A DNA stretch of 64,000 bases, taken from NCBI RefSeq assembly GCF_002954355.1, contig NZ_MQVV01000016.1, positions 248,001 through 312,000 of the forward strand, read 5' to 3'. Of the stretch, positions 62,550 through 64,000 are shown piece by piece. Position 1 is the first letter of the stretch. Each line of letters starts with the position of its first letter. A program made the translations under genes and the position numbers. Source of the DNA: Nonlabens tegetincola (lineage in GTDB: Bacteria; Bacteroidota; Bacteroidia; Flavobacteriales; Flavobacteriaceae). Under the pieces are notes generated by a model. It worked only from the letters and a program-made list of their open reading frames with translations, was not told where the DNA came from and searched no databases.

Positions 62550-64000
62550 TTATTGCTGCTGTGGTGGTTGTTGCTGTGGTTGTCTAAATAAATTAAGAAT
62601 GGCTGGTCCTATAAAATTGCTAATAATGCTAGCTTTAAGACCTTCATGTGCATAGGTTTGAACAGCTAGATCACCACTAGCTCCATGCAGATAAACACCA
62701 AACAATGTGGCAGTAATTGGATCATACTTTTGTGCAAGAAATGCCGCTATTACACCGCTTAATACATCACCACTTCCTGCTGTTGCCATACCTGGATTGC
62801 CAGAATCATTAACAAACATACCTTGTGGTGTAACGGTAAAAGTGAATGCTCCTTTAAGGACTAAAATGACTTTATGTTCCATAGAGAATTTTTGAGCCTT
62901 TGATAATTTATCATAGCTCCCTTTCCACTCTCCTATTAAACCTTTAAGTTCTCCATCATGCGGCGTGAGAATAGAGCTTTCTGGAATTTTCTTTAAAAGG
63001 TCTAGATCTCTTGACAGTAAATTGATTCCATCGGCATCAATAACCACCGGTGATGCTTGTTTAGATATCGCTTTCGCGAAAGCGGTGAAAGTATCATCTT
63101 TTAATCCCAGACCAGGACCTACACATAAAACATAATTCTGTAATTCGTGATCAAAATTAGTTATGTGAGATTCACCAGAACTTAAAATGCTCATTACCTC
63201 TGGAACCGAGCATTGTAATATAGTATTACCGTCTTCTGGAATAAGAGCCGTAACTTTTCCAGCACCTGCATTTATTGCTGCCCCAGAAGCAAGAACTGCC
63301 GCTCCCATTTTGCCTTCGCTACCAGCCATAACAAGCACATGACCGTAATCTCCTTTATGAGAAAAAGGGTTGCGATTTTTATACATGCGCTGGGCTAGAT
63401 CCTTGTCTACAAGGTTTGCAAGTGGCTGTACCTGCATCATATATTCCGGATCTAGTCCAATATTAATCACTTCATAAGTACCTACTAAATTTCCTGTTTC
63501 GGGAAGGAAAAAAGATAGTTTAGGAGTTTGAAAGGTAAAAGTATGATTGGCACGAATAACAGGCGCATCATTTTGCGCTTGATCTGCAAATAAGCCGCTA
63601 GGCATATCAACAGCTACTTTAAAGGCTCTTGAATTATTAATGTGCTCAACAAATTCTGCCATCCAACCATCAATGGGCCTATTTATTCCTGTACCAAAAA
63701 TCGCATCTATCACGATGTCTTGTTGACCAATTTCTGGAAAGTCATCTTTACAACTTAATAGAATAGGCCAATCTTTTGTAACCTCCTTAATTCTATCATA
63801 GTTTACAAGGAAATCCTTACTGCGCTTTTTACTGCAGTTGGTAACATAAGTGGTTACATGATATCCATGCTGGATGAGATGTCTTGCGATTGCTAGACCA
63901 TCACCACCATTATTACCTATTCCGCAAAATACTTTAATAGGAACAGGAGCTCCATTAAGTCGTTGATGTAAACGTTCAAAGACAAGAGTGGCAACACGCT
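62550..64000 (-). CDS. nnr: bifunctional NAD(P)H-hydrate repair enzyme (epimerase/dehydratase), 5' end cut by window edge
   Basis: The frame is open to the window edge (first full codon at 63998) and gives about 483 residues. The N-terminal part is the YjeF epimerase (PIKVFCGIGNNGGDGLAIAR, IVIDAIFGTGINRPIDGW), which interconverts R/S NAD(P)HX. The C-terminal part is the ADP-dependent dehydratase (HKGDYGHVLVMAGSEGKMGA, VIDADGINLLSRD, LTPHDGELKGL, NPGMATAGSGDVLSGVIAAF). The protein ends in a short P/Q-rich tail (QPQQQPPQQQ). A GTG at 63713 is internal and not the start. Contains palindrome copy 13. Confidence 0.95.
   Translation of the reverse strand, partial: RVATLVFERLHQRLNGAPVPIKVFCGIGNNGGDGLAIARHLIQHGYHVTTYVTNCSKKRSKDFLVNYDRIKEVTKDWPILLSCKDDFPEIGQQDIVIDAIFGTGINRPIDGWMAEFVEHINNSRAFKVAVDMPSGLFADQAQNDAPVIRANHTFTFQTPKLSFFLPETGNLVGTYEVINIGLDPEYMMQVQPLANLVDKDLAQRMYKNRNPFSHKGDYGHVLVMAGSEGKMGAAVLASGAAINAGAGKVTALIPEDGNTILQCSVPEVMSILSSGESHITNFDHELQNYVLCVGPGLGLKDDTFTAFAKAISKQASPVVIDADGINLLSRDLDLLKKIPESSILTPHDGELKGLIGEWKGSYDKLSKAQKFSMEHKVILVLKGAFTFTVTPQGMFVNDSGNPGMATAGSGDVLSGVIAAFLAQKYDPITATLFGVYLHGASGDLAVQTYAHEGLKASIISNFIGPAILNLFRQPQQQPPQQQ
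63069..63084. repeat. CGCTTTCGCGAAAGCG palindrome, copy 13 (in nnr)
   Basis: Perfect 16-bp palindrome; read on the minus strand as AFAKA in TAFAKAISKQ of the dehydratase domain. Confidence 0.95.

Noticed and set aside
1152-63084. Palindrome copies as intrinsic terminators
   Set aside because: Most copies are inside genes, lack T-runs, and real terminators with T-runs stand beside copies 1 and 11.
1152-63084. Palindrome copies as a CRISPR array or transposon ends
   Set aside because: Spacing is in kilobases, flanks are unrelated, and no cas or transposase gene is present.

Overview
The window is a 64 kb piece of an AT-rich chromosome from a marine-type member of the Flavobacteriaceae (Bacteroidetes). 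I infer this from a subtilase with a C-terminal type IX secretion sorting domain, several proteins of Bacteroidetes type (DUF5916, DUF2911, DUF3822, TIGR02757, BatA, LytTR regulator), TAnnTTTG -7 promoter motifs, and tightly packed genes without Shine-Dalgarno sequences. I see no prophage, insertion sequence, CRISPR array or obvious island; this is core chromosome.

Layout. 1-8.7 kb: rpsF (partial), a LytTR regulator, priA, a small conserved protein, a secreted subtilase, dnaN, a DJ-1/PfpI protein and an Lrp-type regulator. 8.7-16.9 kb: an M14 carboxypeptidase and an XRE regulator separated by an array of TTTACA/TGTAAA operator-like repeats, then a lipoprotein, TerC, MscL, MsrA, a DUF5916 outer-membrane protein, a LolD-type ATPase and TIGR02757. 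17-25.3 kb: a GAF histidine kinase, BatA, a dihydroorotase homologue without its metal ligands, an esterase, an MBL hydrolase, and a conserved gene broken by a -1 shift in an A-run. 25.3-38.8 kb: Bcp, a cysteine-free endonuclease III, a serine hydrolase, a PIG-L deacetylase / 37-aa membrane peptide / Na+ symporter cluster, DUF2911, TSUP, cardiolipin synthase, lytic transglycosylase, KdsB and DUF4126. 38.8-49.4 kb: a RecD-like helicase (also broken by a -1 shift in an A-run), DUF3822, RsmD, RNase P RNA, DnaX, an OMP, and a pdxH-sixA-ppk-ppx operon joined by three TAATG junctions. 49.5-64 kb: tRNA-Pro and tRNA-Ser, a 7TM-HD phosphohydrolase, thiolase, an NlpC/P60 peptidase, a TPR protein, gyrA, clpC, hutH and the truncated NAD(P)H-hydrate repair gene.

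The most unusual feature is a perfect palindrome, CGCTTTCGCGAAAGCG (invariant 14-bp core GCTTTCGCGAAAGC). It occurs 13 times, about once every 5 kb, and its spacing is much more even than chance. It lies in intergenic DNA, inside eight coding sequences in all three reading frames, and inside the RNase P RNA gene. This points to selection at the DNA level for a chromosome-wide function (nucleoid organisation, occlusion or segregation, DNA uptake, or modification), not to a gene-local element. I know of no described element with this sequence. A second theme is A-runs: a 10-A tract sits exactly at the end of the DnaX clamp-loader core and would give a gamma-like protein after slippage, and two other genes each lack one A in a homopolymer.
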